64,000 nt of DNA, from the NCBI GenBank assembly GCA_030427735.1, contig JAUIBP010000010.1:62001-126000 (forward strand), written 5' to 3'. Positions 43,475-52,668 of the stretch are shown here, piece by piece (within the stretch, counting starts at the first letter, position 1; each line of letters opens with the position of its first letter). The DNA is from Bacteroidia bacterium (GTDB taxonomy: Bacteria; Bacteroidota; Bacteroidia; Flavobacteriales; Flavobacteriaceae). The notes beneath the pieces are model-generated. The model did not search any database, was not told the DNA's origin, and was given only the letters and a program-made list of their open reading frames with translations. Both the position numbers and the translations under genes were made by a program.

Positions 43475-44752
43475 TTATTGTTTAGGAAATTTACGACTAA
43501 TTTCAGTTAATCCCAAATTATGAATGCTTCCTAAATGTGTGTGCTTTTTAGATGTATCGGGCGTATAGGTTCCGGCTTCTACCTCGCCCCCTATCTTTTT
43601 GTAAGCCTCTCTAAAAGGCATTCCGTTTACCACTAAGGTATTAATATTATCTACCGTAAACAGAAACTTATATTTATCGTCTTCCAAATTGATATCGTTT
43701 GCCTGCATTTGCGCTATCGAGAAATTGAAAATATCTAACACCGCTTTTAAATCTTCGAAAGCCTGGATAACATTTTCCTTTAACAATTGGTAATCGCGAT
43801 GATAACCGCTTGGCAAATTATTGGTAATTAAAACCATTTCTGACTGTAATGCTTGAATTTTATTACACTTACCACGAATTAGCTCGAAAACATCTGGATT
43901 CTTTTTATGCGGCATAATACTGCTACCTGTAGTTAACTCGTCTGGAAAAGAAATAAACCCAAAATTCTGACTCATATACAAGCAAATATCCATTGCAAAA
44001 CGCGCTAAAGTATTGCTTATGCTTCCTAAGGCCGCAGCAATGGTTCTTTCACTTTTTCCGCGACTCATTTGGGCCGCAACCACATTGTATTTTAGTGTTG
44101 AAAAATTCATTTCGGCAGTTGTAAACTCGCGATCTATAGGAAACGAACTGCCATAACCAGCAGCCGAACCTAAGGGATTTTGATCAACTACTTTTAACGC
44201 TGCATTTAGCAAGTATACATCATCTATCAACAATTCGGCATAAGCTGACAACCACAAACCGAAAGACGACGGCATGGCCACCTGTAAATGCGTGTAGCCT
44301 GGCAACAGTTTATCTTTAAAGGTCTCTGCCAGTTCTAATAAGGTATCGAAAAAAGATTTTGTTTTCTTTTGAATGCTTTTTAATTCTTCTTTATAATACA
44401 AATGCAAAGCCACTAAAACCTGATCGTTTCTGGAGCGCGCCGTATGTATTTTCTTTCCAACATCGCCAAGCGTTTTGGTTAATTCGAATTCTATTTTAGA
44501 ATGCACGTCTTCAAACGTTTCTTCGATTACAAAAGTACCTTCTTCTATTTGCTGTTCTAAAACCGCTAAACCGCCTAACAACTGCTCTAATTCTTCGTCC
44601 GAAATAATTGCTATTTCTTTAAGCATTTTAGCATGCGCTTTTGAAGCAATTACATCGTACTTGGCAATATAAATATCTATCTCCCTGTCGTTACCAACAG
44701 TAAATTGCTCTATTTTTTTATCTATCGAAAGCCCTTTATCCCAAAGTTTCAT
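43475..44752 (-). CDS. argH: Argininosuccinate lyase
   Basis: A 425-residue fumarase/aspartase-superfamily enzyme cleaving argininosuccinate to arginine and fumarate. HTARSRNDQV near residue 100, TRLQ-like YTHLQVAMPSSFG, and the signature GSSIMPHKKNPDVFELIRG with the catalytic Ser loop. Slightly shorter than E. coli ArgH (457). Last arginine gene of the minus-strand cluster; 62 nt after argE. Confidence 0.96.
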   Translation of the reverse strand: MKLWDKGLSIDKKIEQFTVGNDREIDIYIAKYDVIASKAHAKMLKEIAIISDEELEQLLGGLAVLEQQIEEGTFVIEETFEDVHSKIEFELTKTLGDVGKKIHTARSRNDQVLVALHLYYKEELKSIQKKTKSFFDTLLELAETFKDKLLPGYTHLQVAMPSSFGLWLSAYAELLIDDVYLLNAALKVVDQNPLGSAAGYGSSFPIDREFTTAEMNFSTLKYNVVAAQMSRGKSERTIAAALGSISNTLARFAMDICLYMSQNFGFISFPDELTTGSSIMPHKKNPDVFELIRGKCNKIQALQSEMVLITNNLPSGYHRDYQLLKENVIQAFEDLKAVLDIFNFSIAQMQANDINLEDDKYKFLFTVDNINTLVVNGMPFREAYKKIGGEVEAGTYTPDTSKKHTHLGSIHNLGLTEISRKFPKQ

Positions 44753-44814
44753 GGTAATATGGTTTTAATAATGATTTAAACTACCGATTAAGCCGTGTTG
44801 TTAATCGGTAAAAA

Positions 44815-45879
44815 TTATAATATTTTTTCTAATAACTGCACGTAAATAGCTACACCTTCTTCTATTTCGTTTACATAAATAAATTCGTCTGCCGAATGCG
44901 ATCTGGTGCTGTCGCCTGGCCCTAATTTTAATGAAGAACAGGACAATACAGATTGATCGGATAGTGTTGGCGAACCATAAGTTGTTCGCCCTATAGCAAT
45001 ACCTGCTTTTACCAATTCGTGATCTTTTGGTATAGACGATGAATTTAAACGTAAACTTCTAGGCACAATCTCGCTGCAAGGCGCCTCTTTTTGTAGAATT
45101 TCGGCAATTTCGGCATTGGTATATTTATCGTTCACACGAACATCTATTACCAATTCTACTTCGGCAGGAATGGCGTTGTGCTGTTTACCACCTTTTATTT
45201 GAGACACTGTCATTTTAACGTCGCCTAAGGCTTCAGAAGGTCTATCAAAAGTATAATCTTTAAACCATTTTAAAACGTCTATTGTGTTATAAATGGCGTT
45301 ATCGTTATTAGGGTGTGCCGCATGGCTAGGGGTTCCTTTTACTTTAGCATCAAAAACCACCAAGCCCTTTTCGGCGATTGCCAAATTCATTAAAGTCGGC
45401 TCGCCCACTATTGCAACATCTATTGGTGGTATTACCGACAACATACTATTTAAGCCATCTGGACCACTGCTTTCTTCTTCAGCCGACGCTACAATTACCA
45501 AATTGTATTTTAAATCTTTTTTCTTATAAAAATAAGTAAATGTAGCTAATAACGATACCAAGCAACCGCCAGCATCGTTACTGCCCAACCCATATAATTT
45601 TCCGTCTTCTACTATAGCTTTAAACGGATCTTTGGTATAGCCATTGTTAGGCTTTACTGTGTCGTGATGCGAATTTAATAGTAACGTTGGTTTTCCTTCT
45701 GTAAAATCTTCATTCACTGCCCAAACATTATTTTTGGTGCGTTTAAACGGAATTTGATGCGAAGTGAACCACGCTTCGATTAGTAAAGCCGTTTGATCTT
45801 CTTCCGATGAAAATGATGGTGTTTCAATTAATTTTTTAAGTAATAAAATGGCCTCTTCGGTTAGTTTTGTCGTCGTCAT
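44815..45879 (-). CDS. argE: N-acyl-ornithine/citrulline deacylase (ArgE-like, M20 family)
   Basis: A 354-residue M20 metallopeptidase: zinc ligands in LLNSHHDTVKP (His, Asp), the bridging Asp in GSNDAGGC, and EEESSGPDGL with the catalytic Glu pair. In this operon it removes the acyl group from N-acetyl- or N-succinyl-citrulline (or ornithine). Because the pathway uses an acyl-ornithine carbamoyltransferase, the physiological substrate is more likely the acyl-citrulline (family knowledge). Overlaps argB by one base. Confidence 0.9.
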   Translation of the reverse strand: MTTTKLTEEAILLLKKLIETPSFSSEEDQTALLIEAWFTSHQIPFKRTKNNVWAVNEDFTEGKPTLLLNSHHDTVKPNNGYTKDPFKAIVEDGKLYGLGSNDAGGCLVSLLATFTYFYKKKDLKYNLVIVASAEEESSGPDGLNSMLSVIPPIDVAIVGEPTLMNLAIAEKGLVVFDAKVKGTPSHAAHPNNDNAIYNTIDVLKWFKDYTFDRPSEALGDVKMTVSQIKGGKQHNAIPAEVELVIDVRVNDKYTNAEIAEILQKEAPCSEIVPRSLRLNSSSIPKDHELVKAGIAIGRTTYGSPTLSDQSVLSCSSLKLGPGDSTRSHSADEFIYVNEIEEGVAIYVQLLEKIL

Positions 45880-46655
45880 TAGGCTTGAATTGTTGTGTAT
45901 TTTGAATCTTGATTAAATAGCATTTTAGGTTTGCCTAAGCATACTTTATGAACTTGGTTAGAAATGGCATGAAAACAATTATCCAGTTTTGGCAACATAC
46001 CATCTGTAATAACACCATCGGCTTTAAGACTAGCAAACGAACTGGTATTGATGTGTTCTATTACCGAATTAGGATTTTCTACATCTAATAAAACGCCATC
46101 TTTTTCGAAACAATAGTACAATGCAACCTCGTAACTTTTGGCTAGCGCAATGGCTAATTCCGAAGCTACAGTATCGGCATTCGTATTAAATAATTGTCCG
46201 TTGTTATTATGAGTAATGGCACAGCACACAGGCGTAATGTCGTTTTTTAACAACACTTCCAAAACAGCTGTGTTAACTTGTTTAATATCGCCTACAAATC
46301 CATAATCGATGGTTTTTACAGGACGCTTTTCCGACACAATAATATTACCATCGGCTCCTGTAAAGCCAATACTGTTACAGGAATTCGCTTGCAGCTGTGC
46401 AACTATATTTTTATTGATTTTACCGGCATACACCATGGTAATTATATCTAAAGTTTCAGCATCTGTAATACGGCGTCCGTCAATCATTTTCACCTCAACC
46501 TGCATAGAGTTTGCCATTTTTGTAGCCAATTTACCGCCACCATGTATTAACACCTTTGGTCCTTTTAACTTCGCGAAATCCGTTAAAAATTGAGCTAGAG
46601 CGGCTTCATCGTCAATAATATTACCACCTATTTTTACTACTTTTAGTATTTCCAT
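45879..46655 (-). CDS. argB: N-acetylglutamate (or N-succinylglutamate) kinase
   Basis: A 258-residue amino-acid-kinase-fold enzyme phosphorylating acylglutamate. KIGGNIIDDE near residue 7, LIHGGGKLATKMAN for substrate binding, and TDGMLPKLDNC. Shorter than the 290-300-residue arginine-inhibited forms and lacks their N-terminal helix, so feedback by arginine is less likely (inference). One base before argF' and overlapping argE by one base: a tightly coupled operon. Confidence 0.93.
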   Translation of the reverse strand: MEILKVVKIGGNIIDDEAALAQFLTDFAKLKGPKVLIHGGGKLATKMANSMQVEVKMIDGRRITDAETLDIITMVYAGKINKNIVAQLQANSCNSIGFTGADGNIIVSEKRPVKTIDYGFVGDIKQVNTAVLEVLLKNDITPVCCAITHNNNGQLFNTNADTVASELAIALAKSYEVALYYCFEKDGVLLDVENPNSVIEHINTSSFASLKADGVITDGMLPKLDNCFHAISNQVHKVCLGKPKMLFNQDSKYTTIQA

Positions 46656-46656
46656 A

Positions 46657-47592
46657 TTATAACGATTCTAATATTTCTTTTAACACAATTTGCGCAGCAT
46701 AAGTACGGTTGTTAGCTTCGTGCATTACAACAGATTGCTCGCTATCTAACACAGCGTCTTCTACCACTACGTTTCGTCTAACCGGTAAGCAGTGCATAAA
46801 TTTGGCATGGCCTAATTTTTCTTTGGTCATCATCCAGTTGCGATCTTTATTTAAAACTTGACCGTAATCGTTATAACTACTCCAATTCTTTACATACACA
46901 AAATCGGCGTCTTTTAAAGCCTCCTCTTGATTGTAATTAATAGGCGTATTTTTGGTAATCTCAGGATTCAATTCGTAGCCTTCGGGATGCGTTATGGTTA
47001 AATCCATATCCAATTCCTGCATCATCTCTACAAACGAATTCGCCACGGCCTGGGGTAAAGCTTTAGGGTGTGGTGCCCAAGACAAGACTACTTTTGGCTT
47101 CGGTTTTTCGGCTAATTCGGAAATGGTAATGGCATCGGCTAAAGCCTGTAGCGGATGCGCCGTGGCACTTTCCATATTTACTACAGGCACCGTCGCATAT
47201 TTTTCGAAGCTTTTCAAGATATACTCCGAAGCATCTTTTTCTTTATCCACCAAACCTGGAAAGGCTCTAACGGCAATAATATCGGCATACTGCGAAATAA
47301 CTTTCGCGGCTTCTTTTACGTGCTCCGACGTATTTGCGTTCATGATGGTACCATCTTCGAACTCTAAATTCCACGCATCATTGACATTCAGACTCATTAC
47401 TTCCATCCCCAAATTTTTCGCGGCTTTTTCTGTACTAAGCCGAGTACGTAAACTCGAATTAAAAAACAACATAACTAAAGTTTTGCGTTTTCCTAAATTC
47501 TCGTACTCAAAAGGATTCATTTTTAAAAGAATCGCTTCTTTAATGGTTTCTGAAAGGTTTGAAATATCTTGTATTTGCGTGTATTTTTTCAT
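46657..47592 (-). CDS. argF': N-succinyl/N-acetyl-ornithine carbamoyltransferase
   Basis: A 311-residue transcarbamylase of the acyl-ornithine type rather than ordinary ornithine OTC: FFNSSLRTRLSTEKAA (carbamoyl-phosphate loop; OTC has STRT), WAPHPKALPQAVANSF, and MHCLPVRRNVVV. It forms acyl-citrulline. In studied enzymes the residue after the 80s loop fixes the acyl group (Pro in Bacteroides succinyl-ornithine enzyme, Glu in Xanthomonas acetyl-ornithine enzyme). By my alignment from memory the position falls in NANTSEH and is Ser89, so it is not the acetyl-type Glu. Assignment as succinyl form is likely but unproven. Confidence 0.9.
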   Translation of the reverse strand: MKKYTQIQDISNLSETIKEAILLKMNPFEYENLGKRKTLVMLFFNSSLRTRLSTEKAAKNLGMEVMSLNVNDAWNLEFEDGTIMNANTSEHVKEAAKVISQYADIIAVRAFPGLVDKEKDASEYILKSFEKYATVPVVNMESATAHPLQALADAITISELAEKPKPKVVLSWAPHPKALPQAVANSFVEMMQELDMDLTITHPEGYELNPEITKNTPINYNQEEALKDADFVYVKNWSSYNDYGQVLNKDRNWMMTKEKLGHAKFMHCLPVRRNVVVEDAVLDSEQSVVMHEANNRTYAAQIVLKEILESL

Positions 47593-47593
47593 G

Positions 47594-48721
47594 TTAATTT
47601 AACTCTTTTTTTAATGCTTCAAAGAACATATATAGGTGCTCTTTTTGAATCGTTAACGGCGGAAGTATTCTTAATAAATTAGGATTTTTAGCACTTCCTG
47701 TAAATATGTGGTGCTCGAATATTAAATTCTTACGAAGTTCTGCTATCGGGAAATCAAATTCCAATCCCAGCATTAAACCACGCCCTTTAATGGTTTTTAA
47801 ACGCGGTAACTCTTCTGTTTTCTTTATAAAATATTCCGAAATCTCTTTAGTATGATTTAATAAGTCTTGCGCTTTCATGACTTCTAAAACTGCTAAAGAA
47901 GCGGCACAAGCCAAGTGGTTTCCTCCAAAAGTAGTTCCTAATAAACCATGGGTTCCTTTAATACTCGGGTGGATTAAAATACCACCAATAGGAAAACCAT
48001 TCCCCATACCTTTAGCCATAGAAATAATATCTGGCGTTATATTGTGTTTCTGAAATGCAAAAAAATCGCCCGTTCTACCAAAACCAGATTGTACCTCGTC
48101 TGCAATTAAGCAGGTATTATATTGTTTACATAAACGCTCTAAACCTTGATAAAACTCGGTAGTGCTTTCATCTAAACCGCCAACACCTTGAATGCACTCT
48201 ATAATTACGGCACAAACATCTTCCTTTTTTAAAGCGTTTTCAACACCTTCTAAATCACCTAATTCAAAAAAATCGACTGCTTGTTGTGCATTTAAAGGCG
48301 CTACTATTTTAGCATTGTCGGTAGCTGCTACCGCAGCCGATGTACGCCCATGAAATCCGTTTTTAAAAGCTACTATTTTTGATTTCCCGTTATGGAAAGA
48401 CGCCAATTTTAAAGCGTTTTCGTTAGCTTCAGCACCCGAATTACACAAAAACAACTGATAATCGTTACACCCCGAAAACGTTGTTAATTCTTCGGCCAAC
48501 TGTTCTTGTAACGGATTTTGAATGGCATTACTGTAAAAAGCAATCTGTTTTAATTGATTAGAGATACGCTCGACATAAGTTGTGTTTGTATGCCCAATAG
48601 AAATAACGGCATGACCGCCATATAGATCTAAATATTTTACATTCTTATTGTCGTAAACAAAAACGTCTTTCGCCCTAACTGGCGTGATATCGTAAAGCGG
48701 ATACACAGGAAATAAACTCAT
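47594..48721 (-). CDS. argD: Acyl-ornithine aminotransferase
   Basis: A 375-residue class III aminotransferase converting acyl-glutamate semialdehyde to acyl-ornithine. YLDLYGGHAVISIGHTN at the start, FLCNSGAEANENALKLA, IADEVQSGFGRTG with the PLP Asp, and SMAKGMGNGFPIGG with the Schiff-base Lys. Stop lies 1 nt before argF'; the start overlaps the proC stop by 4 nt. Confidence 0.93.
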   Translation of the reverse strand: MSLFPVYPLYDITPVRAKDVFVYDNKNVKYLDLYGGHAVISIGHTNTTYVERISNQLKQIAFYSNAIQNPLQEQLAEELTTFSGCNDYQLFLCNSGAEANENALKLASFHNGKSKIVAFKNGFHGRTSAAVAATDNAKIVAPLNAQQAVDFFELGDLEGVENALKKEDVCAVIIECIQGVGGLDESTTEFYQGLERLCKQYNTCLIADEVQSGFGRTGDFFAFQKHNITPDIISMAKGMGNGFPIGGILIHPSIKGTHGLLGTTFGGNHLACAASLAVLEVMKAQDLLNHTKEISEYFIKKTEELPRLKTIKGRGLMLGLEFDFPIAELRKNLIFEHHIFTGSAKNPNLLRILPPLTIQKEHLYMFFEALKKELN

Positions 48722-49518
48722 ATCTGATCCTTTTTAATATTAGTAATTTTATTATACGACGCGACCATACCTTGAATTAAAGACGAACTTAGCCCCTTGT
48801 GCTCCATTTCGTTTAAGCCTTCAATAGTACAACCTTTAGGCGTTGTTACCTTATCTATTTCTTCTTCTGGATGACTGCCACTGTGTATTAATAAATTGGC
48901 AGCACCTTCGCAAGTATGCATAGATAATTCTTGAGCAACTTCGGCATCGAAGCCTAATTGAATAGCGGCTTGAGTAGTCGCTCTTATTAAACGCATCCAA
49001 AAAGCAATACCGCTGGCACAAACTACTGTTGCGGCTTGCATTTGATTTTCTGGAATACATAACGAATGTCCTAAACGATTAAAAATAGCTTCTGCAATTT
49101 TAATTCGTTTTTGTCCTGCTTCGTTACTACATAAGCAGGTCATAGATTTCCCTACAGCAATAGCGGTATTAGGCATGGCTCTAATAATAAACTGGTTTTC
49201 GCCTACAATACTTTCTATCTTAGGAATTAAAAATCCTGTAATTGTAGAAATAAGCACATGCTTTTCGGTTAAATAAGGTGCAATTTGCTCTAACACCTTT
49301 TCGAAATGAGCCGGTTGTACTGCAAAAATTAAAATATCTGACTGTTGCACAGCTAGCACATTATCGCTTGTAATGGTCACATTAGGATAACCCTGAAATT
49401 CTTCTAAAGCCTGTACATTTCTTTTTGTTAAATACAGTGTTGTAATGGCGTTGTTGGTTATTAAACCTTTCGCAATAGAATATCCTAAATTTCCTGTTCC
49501 TATAATAGCAATTTTCAT
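48718..49518 (-). CDS. proC: Pyrroline-5-carboxylate reductase
   Basis: A 266-residue NAD(P)H reductase making proline from pyrroline-5-carboxylate. Rossmann start IIGTGNLGYSIAKGL, VQPAHFEKVLEQI, RAMPNTAIAVGKSMTCL, and the C-terminal TTPKGCTIEGLNEMEH. Its presence inside the arginine cluster, tightly overlapping argD, links glutamate-derived proline and arginine synthesis. This neighbour pair is seen in Bacteroidetes. Confidence 0.94.
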   Translation of the reverse strand: MKIAIIGTGNLGYSIAKGLITNNAITTLYLTKRNVQALEEFQGYPNVTITSDNVLAVQQSDILIFAVQPAHFEKVLEQIAPYLTEKHVLISTITGFLIPKIESIVGENQFIIRAMPNTAIAVGKSMTCLCSNEAGQKRIKIAEAIFNRLGHSLCIPENQMQAATVVCASGIAFWMRLIRATTQAAIQLGFDAEVAQELSMHTCEGAANLLIHSGSHPEEEIDKVTTPKGCTIEGLNEMEHKGLSSSLIQGMVASYNKITNIKKDQI

Positions 49519-49530
49519 ATGGTTATGGTT

Positions 49531-50508
49531 TTAAAAATAGCTTGCTTTTAATTGTAATCCTTCGCCTTCGTTAAAACCAAACATTAAATTCATATTCTGA
49601 ACAGCTTGACCAGAAGCACCTTTAAGCAAGTTATCGATAACACTTGTTATCAACAATTTATTATTATGTTTATGCAAATGCAGGATACATTTATTGGTAT
49701 TTACCACCTGCTTTAAATGAATATTATCGTCTGAAACCACAGTAAATTCTGCATCCTTATAAAAGTCTTTATACAAGGCTTGGGCTTCCTCTAAAGTGCC
49801 ATCAAAGTTTGTATATGCGGTAGCGAAAATTCCTCTTGAAAAATCGCCGCGATTTGGCATAAAAATAATTTCGGAATCAAAATCTCCCTGTAATTGCTTT
49901 ACCGACTGATTAATCTCTCCCAAATGCTGATGCGTAAAAGGTTTGTAATACGAAAAATTATTGTCGCGCCAAGTAAAATGTGTTGTTGCCGACAACGACG
50001 TTCCTGCTCCGGTAGCTCCGGTAACAGCATTAATATGAATGTCGTTTTTAAACTTTTTATTGGCCGCTAAAGGCAACAAGGCCAACTGAATGGCAGTTGC
50101 AAAACAGCCAGGATTAGCTAGGTAATTGGCTTGTTTAATCGCATCTTTATTCAGCTCTGGAAGACCATACACAAATTGTTTTCCTAAAAAATTCGCATCG
50201 GCTTCCAATCTAAAATCGTTACTTAAATCGATGATTTTAGTTGAATCAGAAAAACTATTATTCTCTAAAAACGCCGTAGAATTGCCATGTCCTAAACATA
50301 AAAACAAGACATCTACCTCGGCATTAATGGTATTGGTAAATTGTAAATTGGTACTACCAATTAAATCTTGATGCACTTTAGACACAGGATTTCCTGCATT
50401 AGAGGTACTATAAATAAAATTAATATTTACTTGTGGATGGTACATGAGTATTCTTATTAATTCTCCTGCTGTATACCCTGCCCCTCCAACAATGCCTGCT
50501 TGTATCAT
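49531..50508 (-). CDS. argC: N-acyl-gamma-glutamyl-phosphate reductase
   Basis: A 325-residue NADPH-dependent semialdehyde dehydrogenase. GIVGGAGYTAGELIRIL for the dinucleotide, LSNDFRLE, and the catalytic Cys in LANPGCFATAIQLALLPL, with His later in HLGEINQSVKQL. Overlaps argG by 4 nt and precedes proC by 12 nt. Confidence 0.95.
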   Translation of the reverse strand: MIQAGIVGGAGYTAGELIRILMYHPQVNINFIYSTSNAGNPVSKVHQDLIGSTNLQFTNTINAEVDVLFLCLGHGNSTAFLENNSFSDSTKIIDLSNDFRLEADANFLGKQFVYGLPELNKDAIKQANYLANPGCFATAIQLALLPLAANKKFKNDIHINAVTGATGAGTSLSATTHFTWRDNNFSYYKPFTHQHLGEINQSVKQLQGDFDSEIIFMPNRGDFSRGIFATAYTNFDGTLEEAQALYKDFYKDAEFTVVSDDNIHLKQVVNTNKCILHLHKHNNKLLITSVIDNLLKGASGQAVQNMNLMFGFNEGEGLQLKASYF

Positions 50509-51692
50509 GATTTATTGTTTACTTGATGATAAATTTTATTTTGATTTCCTATAATCTTTATAAATCCTTTAGCTTCATCGGCCGTCCAACCTTTGTTCTC
50601 TTCGCCATAACTTGCAAAGTTTGATTTCATTAAATCGTGATTAGACGAGATGCCATCTAAAGAAAAATGATATGGTTTTAAGGTTACCACGACATCGCCA
50701 CTAACATGTTCTTGGCTGCTTTCTAAAAACGCCTCCATGTTACGCATTACAGGATCTAAAAATTGTCCCTCGTGTAAATGCATCCCATAAAAACTAGATA
50801 AATAATCTTTATGCTGCATTTGCCATTTGGTAAGGGTATGCTTTTCTAATAAATGATGCGCTTTTACTGTAATTAATGCAGCTGCAGCTTCAAAACCAAC
50901 ACGACCTTTAATCCCCACTATGGTATCTCCTACATGAATATCTCTGCCTATAGCAAATTTAGACGCCAGAGTATTTAAAGCTTCAATGTTTTTTTCGGGA
51001 GCATTTTGCTCGCCGTTTAAAGCTACAAATTCGCCTTTATTAAAAGTTAAAGTTACTTTTTCTGAATCTGTTTTTTCTAATTGCGATGGATAAGCATGTT
51101 CTGGTAATGGCTTTTCGGATGTTAAGGTTTCTTCACCCCCAACGCTTGTGCCCCAAAGTCCTTTATTTACCGAATATTTGGCTTTTTCCCAAGACATGTC
51201 TACACCATTAGCCACCAAATAATCTATTTCTGTTTGTCGTGCTAATTTTTGATCTCTAATAGGTGTAATGATTTCTATCTCTGGAGCGAGCGTTTGAAAA
51301 ATCATATCGAAACGCACTTGATCGTTTCCTGCACCAGTACTTCCGTGTGCTATATATTTAGCCCCTATACTTTTGGCGTACTCTATAATTTCGATAGCTT
51401 GAATGATACGTTCTGCACTTACAGATAATGGATAAGTGTTATTTTTTAATACGTTACCAAAAATTAAATATTTAACTACTTTATTATAAAATGTAGCTAC
51501 GGCATCTATATTTACGTAAGTAGACACCCCCATTTTATATGCATTACTCTCTATTTTTGCAATTTCTTCAGAAGTAAAACCTCCTGTATTTACACTTACC
51601 GCATGGACATCAAACCCTTTATCTTTTGTTAAGTGTACTGCACAATACGATGTATCTAAACCGCCACTATAGGCTAAAACTAATTTTTTCAT
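50505..51692 (-). CDS. argG: Argininosuccinate synthase
   Basis: A 395-residue ATP-dependent ligase joining citrulline and aspartate. PP-loop AYSGGLDTSYCAVHL at residues 7-21, HGSTGAGNDQVRFD, and SVNKGLWGTSVGGEET. First of the core enzymes after the GNAT gene, which ends 2 nt upstream. Confidence 0.96.
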   Translation of the reverse strand: MKKLVLAYSGGLDTSYCAVHLTKDKGFDVHAVSVNTGGFTSEEIAKIESNAYKMGVSTYVNIDAVATFYNKVVKYLIFGNVLKNNTYPLSVSAERIIQAIEIIEYAKSIGAKYIAHGSTGAGNDQVRFDMIFQTLAPEIEIITPIRDQKLARQTEIDYLVANGVDMSWEKAKYSVNKGLWGTSVGGEETLTSEKPLPEHAYPSQLEKTDSEKVTLTFNKGEFVALNGEQNAPEKNIEALNTLASKFAIGRDIHVGDTIVGIKGRVGFEAAAALITVKAHHLLEKHTLTKWQMQHKDYLSSFYGMHLHEGQFLDPVMRNMEAFLESSQEHVSGDVVVTLKPYHFSLDGISSNHDLMKSNFASYGEENKGWTADEAKGFIKIIGNQNKIYHQVNNKS

Positions 51693-51694
51693 TT

Positions 51695-52312
51695 TTACTT
51701 ATTTTCTTTTTTTAAAAACAAATGTTCCTTAATGCTTTTTAAACGCCTAAACACCTTAGACTTAATTGGTTTATGATCTTTAGGAGGTTGCTTATCTGGA
51801 TCGTAAAGCATGCCGGTACACAAACACATTTTTTGTTCGGTACGCTGTAAAACATCGTAATTTTTACAAGTTTGGCAGCCTTTCCAGAAGGTCTGATCGT
51901 CTGTTAATTCTGAAAACGTTACAGGTTTATAGCCCAAGTCGCTATTCATTTTCATAACCGCTAATCCTGTTGTAATACTAAAGATTTTAGCATTAGGGAA
52001 TTTGGTTCTAGAATGGTTAAAAATTTTATGTTTGATTTCTTTTGCTAACCCTCTGTTTCTAAAATCAGGATGTACTATTAGCCCCGAGTTGGCAACAAAT
52101 TTACCATGGCCCCAGGCTTCTATATAACAAAATCCAGCAAACTTACCGTCTTCTATAGCGATTACGGCATTTCCATTCTCCATTTTTGTCATAATATATT
52201 CGGGAGAACGTTTCGCAATTCCTGTCCCTCTTACACGAGCAGATTCTGCAATCGTTTCACAAATAATATCTGCATAAATACTATGCGTTTTGTCAGCAAT
52301 AACAATTTCCAT
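51695..52312 (-). CDS. GNAT acyltransferase heading the arginine cluster (candidate acylglutamate synthase)
   Basis: A 205-residue GNAT fold protein: acyl-CoA loop in VHPDFRNRGLAKEIKHKIF, strand GKFAGFCYIEAWGHGKFV before it. Unlike classical ArgA there is no amino-acid-kinase domain. After the GNAT core is a Cys-rich motif (CQTCKN...MCLC) that may bind zinc, and a basic tail. Being the first gene of the operon, 2 nt from argG, it is a good candidate for the step that acylates glutamate with acetyl- or succinyl-CoA. Substrate unproven. Confidence 0.75.
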   Translation of the reverse strand: MEIVIADKTHSIYADIICETIAESARVRGTGIAKRSPEYIMTKMENGNAVIAIEDGKFAGFCYIEAWGHGKFVANSGLIVHPDFRNRGLAKEIKHKIFNHSRTKFPNAKIFSITTGLAVMKMNSDLGYKPVTFSELTDDQTFWKGCQTCKNYDVLQRTEQKMCLCTGMLYDPDKQPPKDHKPIKSKVFRRLKSIKEHLFLKKENK

Positions 52313-52510
52313 TGTTTTGATTTTAAATTAAAAAAGTTAAAAAAGATTGTACTGAAAGTAGAACTGGACACACCTAAAGTTCCTAAATTAAAACTCACCC
52401 TTACGGGCGGCGAAATAAAATAGGGCGTAACGAAAAACTGTTACTATTTAAAATAACTAAATTTTGTGTGTAAAATGTAAATTGTGATGTAATCAAAGTA
52501 AAAAAAATAG

Positions 52511-52598
52511 AAATACGTATTCAGGCGAACAACTCTTGTAGATTAGTGTGCACTGCGGCGTCGGCGCAATGCAATTGCGGGACTTGATGGACGTATTT
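52511..52598. repeat. GC-richer element bounded by AAATACGT / ACGTATTT
   Basis: A 72-nt GC-richer stretch (with GCGGCGTCGGCGCAATGCAATTGCGG) stands out in AT-rich DNA and is framed by an exact 8-bp inverted repeat, 52511-52518 and 52591-52598. A short frame on the minus strand reads KYVHQVPQLHCADAAVHTN then LQELFA and stop, without a start, so it may be a gene remnant, a dispersed repeat or a small RNA. The rest of 52313-52668 holds no gene, no firm promoter for the arginine operon and no strong terminator for the aldehyde dehydrogenase. Confidence 0.4.
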
Positions 52599-52668
52599 TA
52601 TTTTTTATTAGAATCATATATCAAATGTACAATTTTATTCAATAAATCAATTAACTTTTTAATTTTTT

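Noticed and set aside
52106-52423. Plus-strand ORF of 105 codons antisense to the GNAT gene
   Set aside because: Mostly a mirror of the GNAT coding frame; the tail outside it is Lys/Leu-rich by AT composition.
52313-52500. Arginine leader-peptide attenuator upstream of the GNAT-argG operon
   Set aside because: No short ORF rich in Arg codons and no terminator stem with U tract before the GNAT start; only a weak CCC-GTAA-GGG hairpin.
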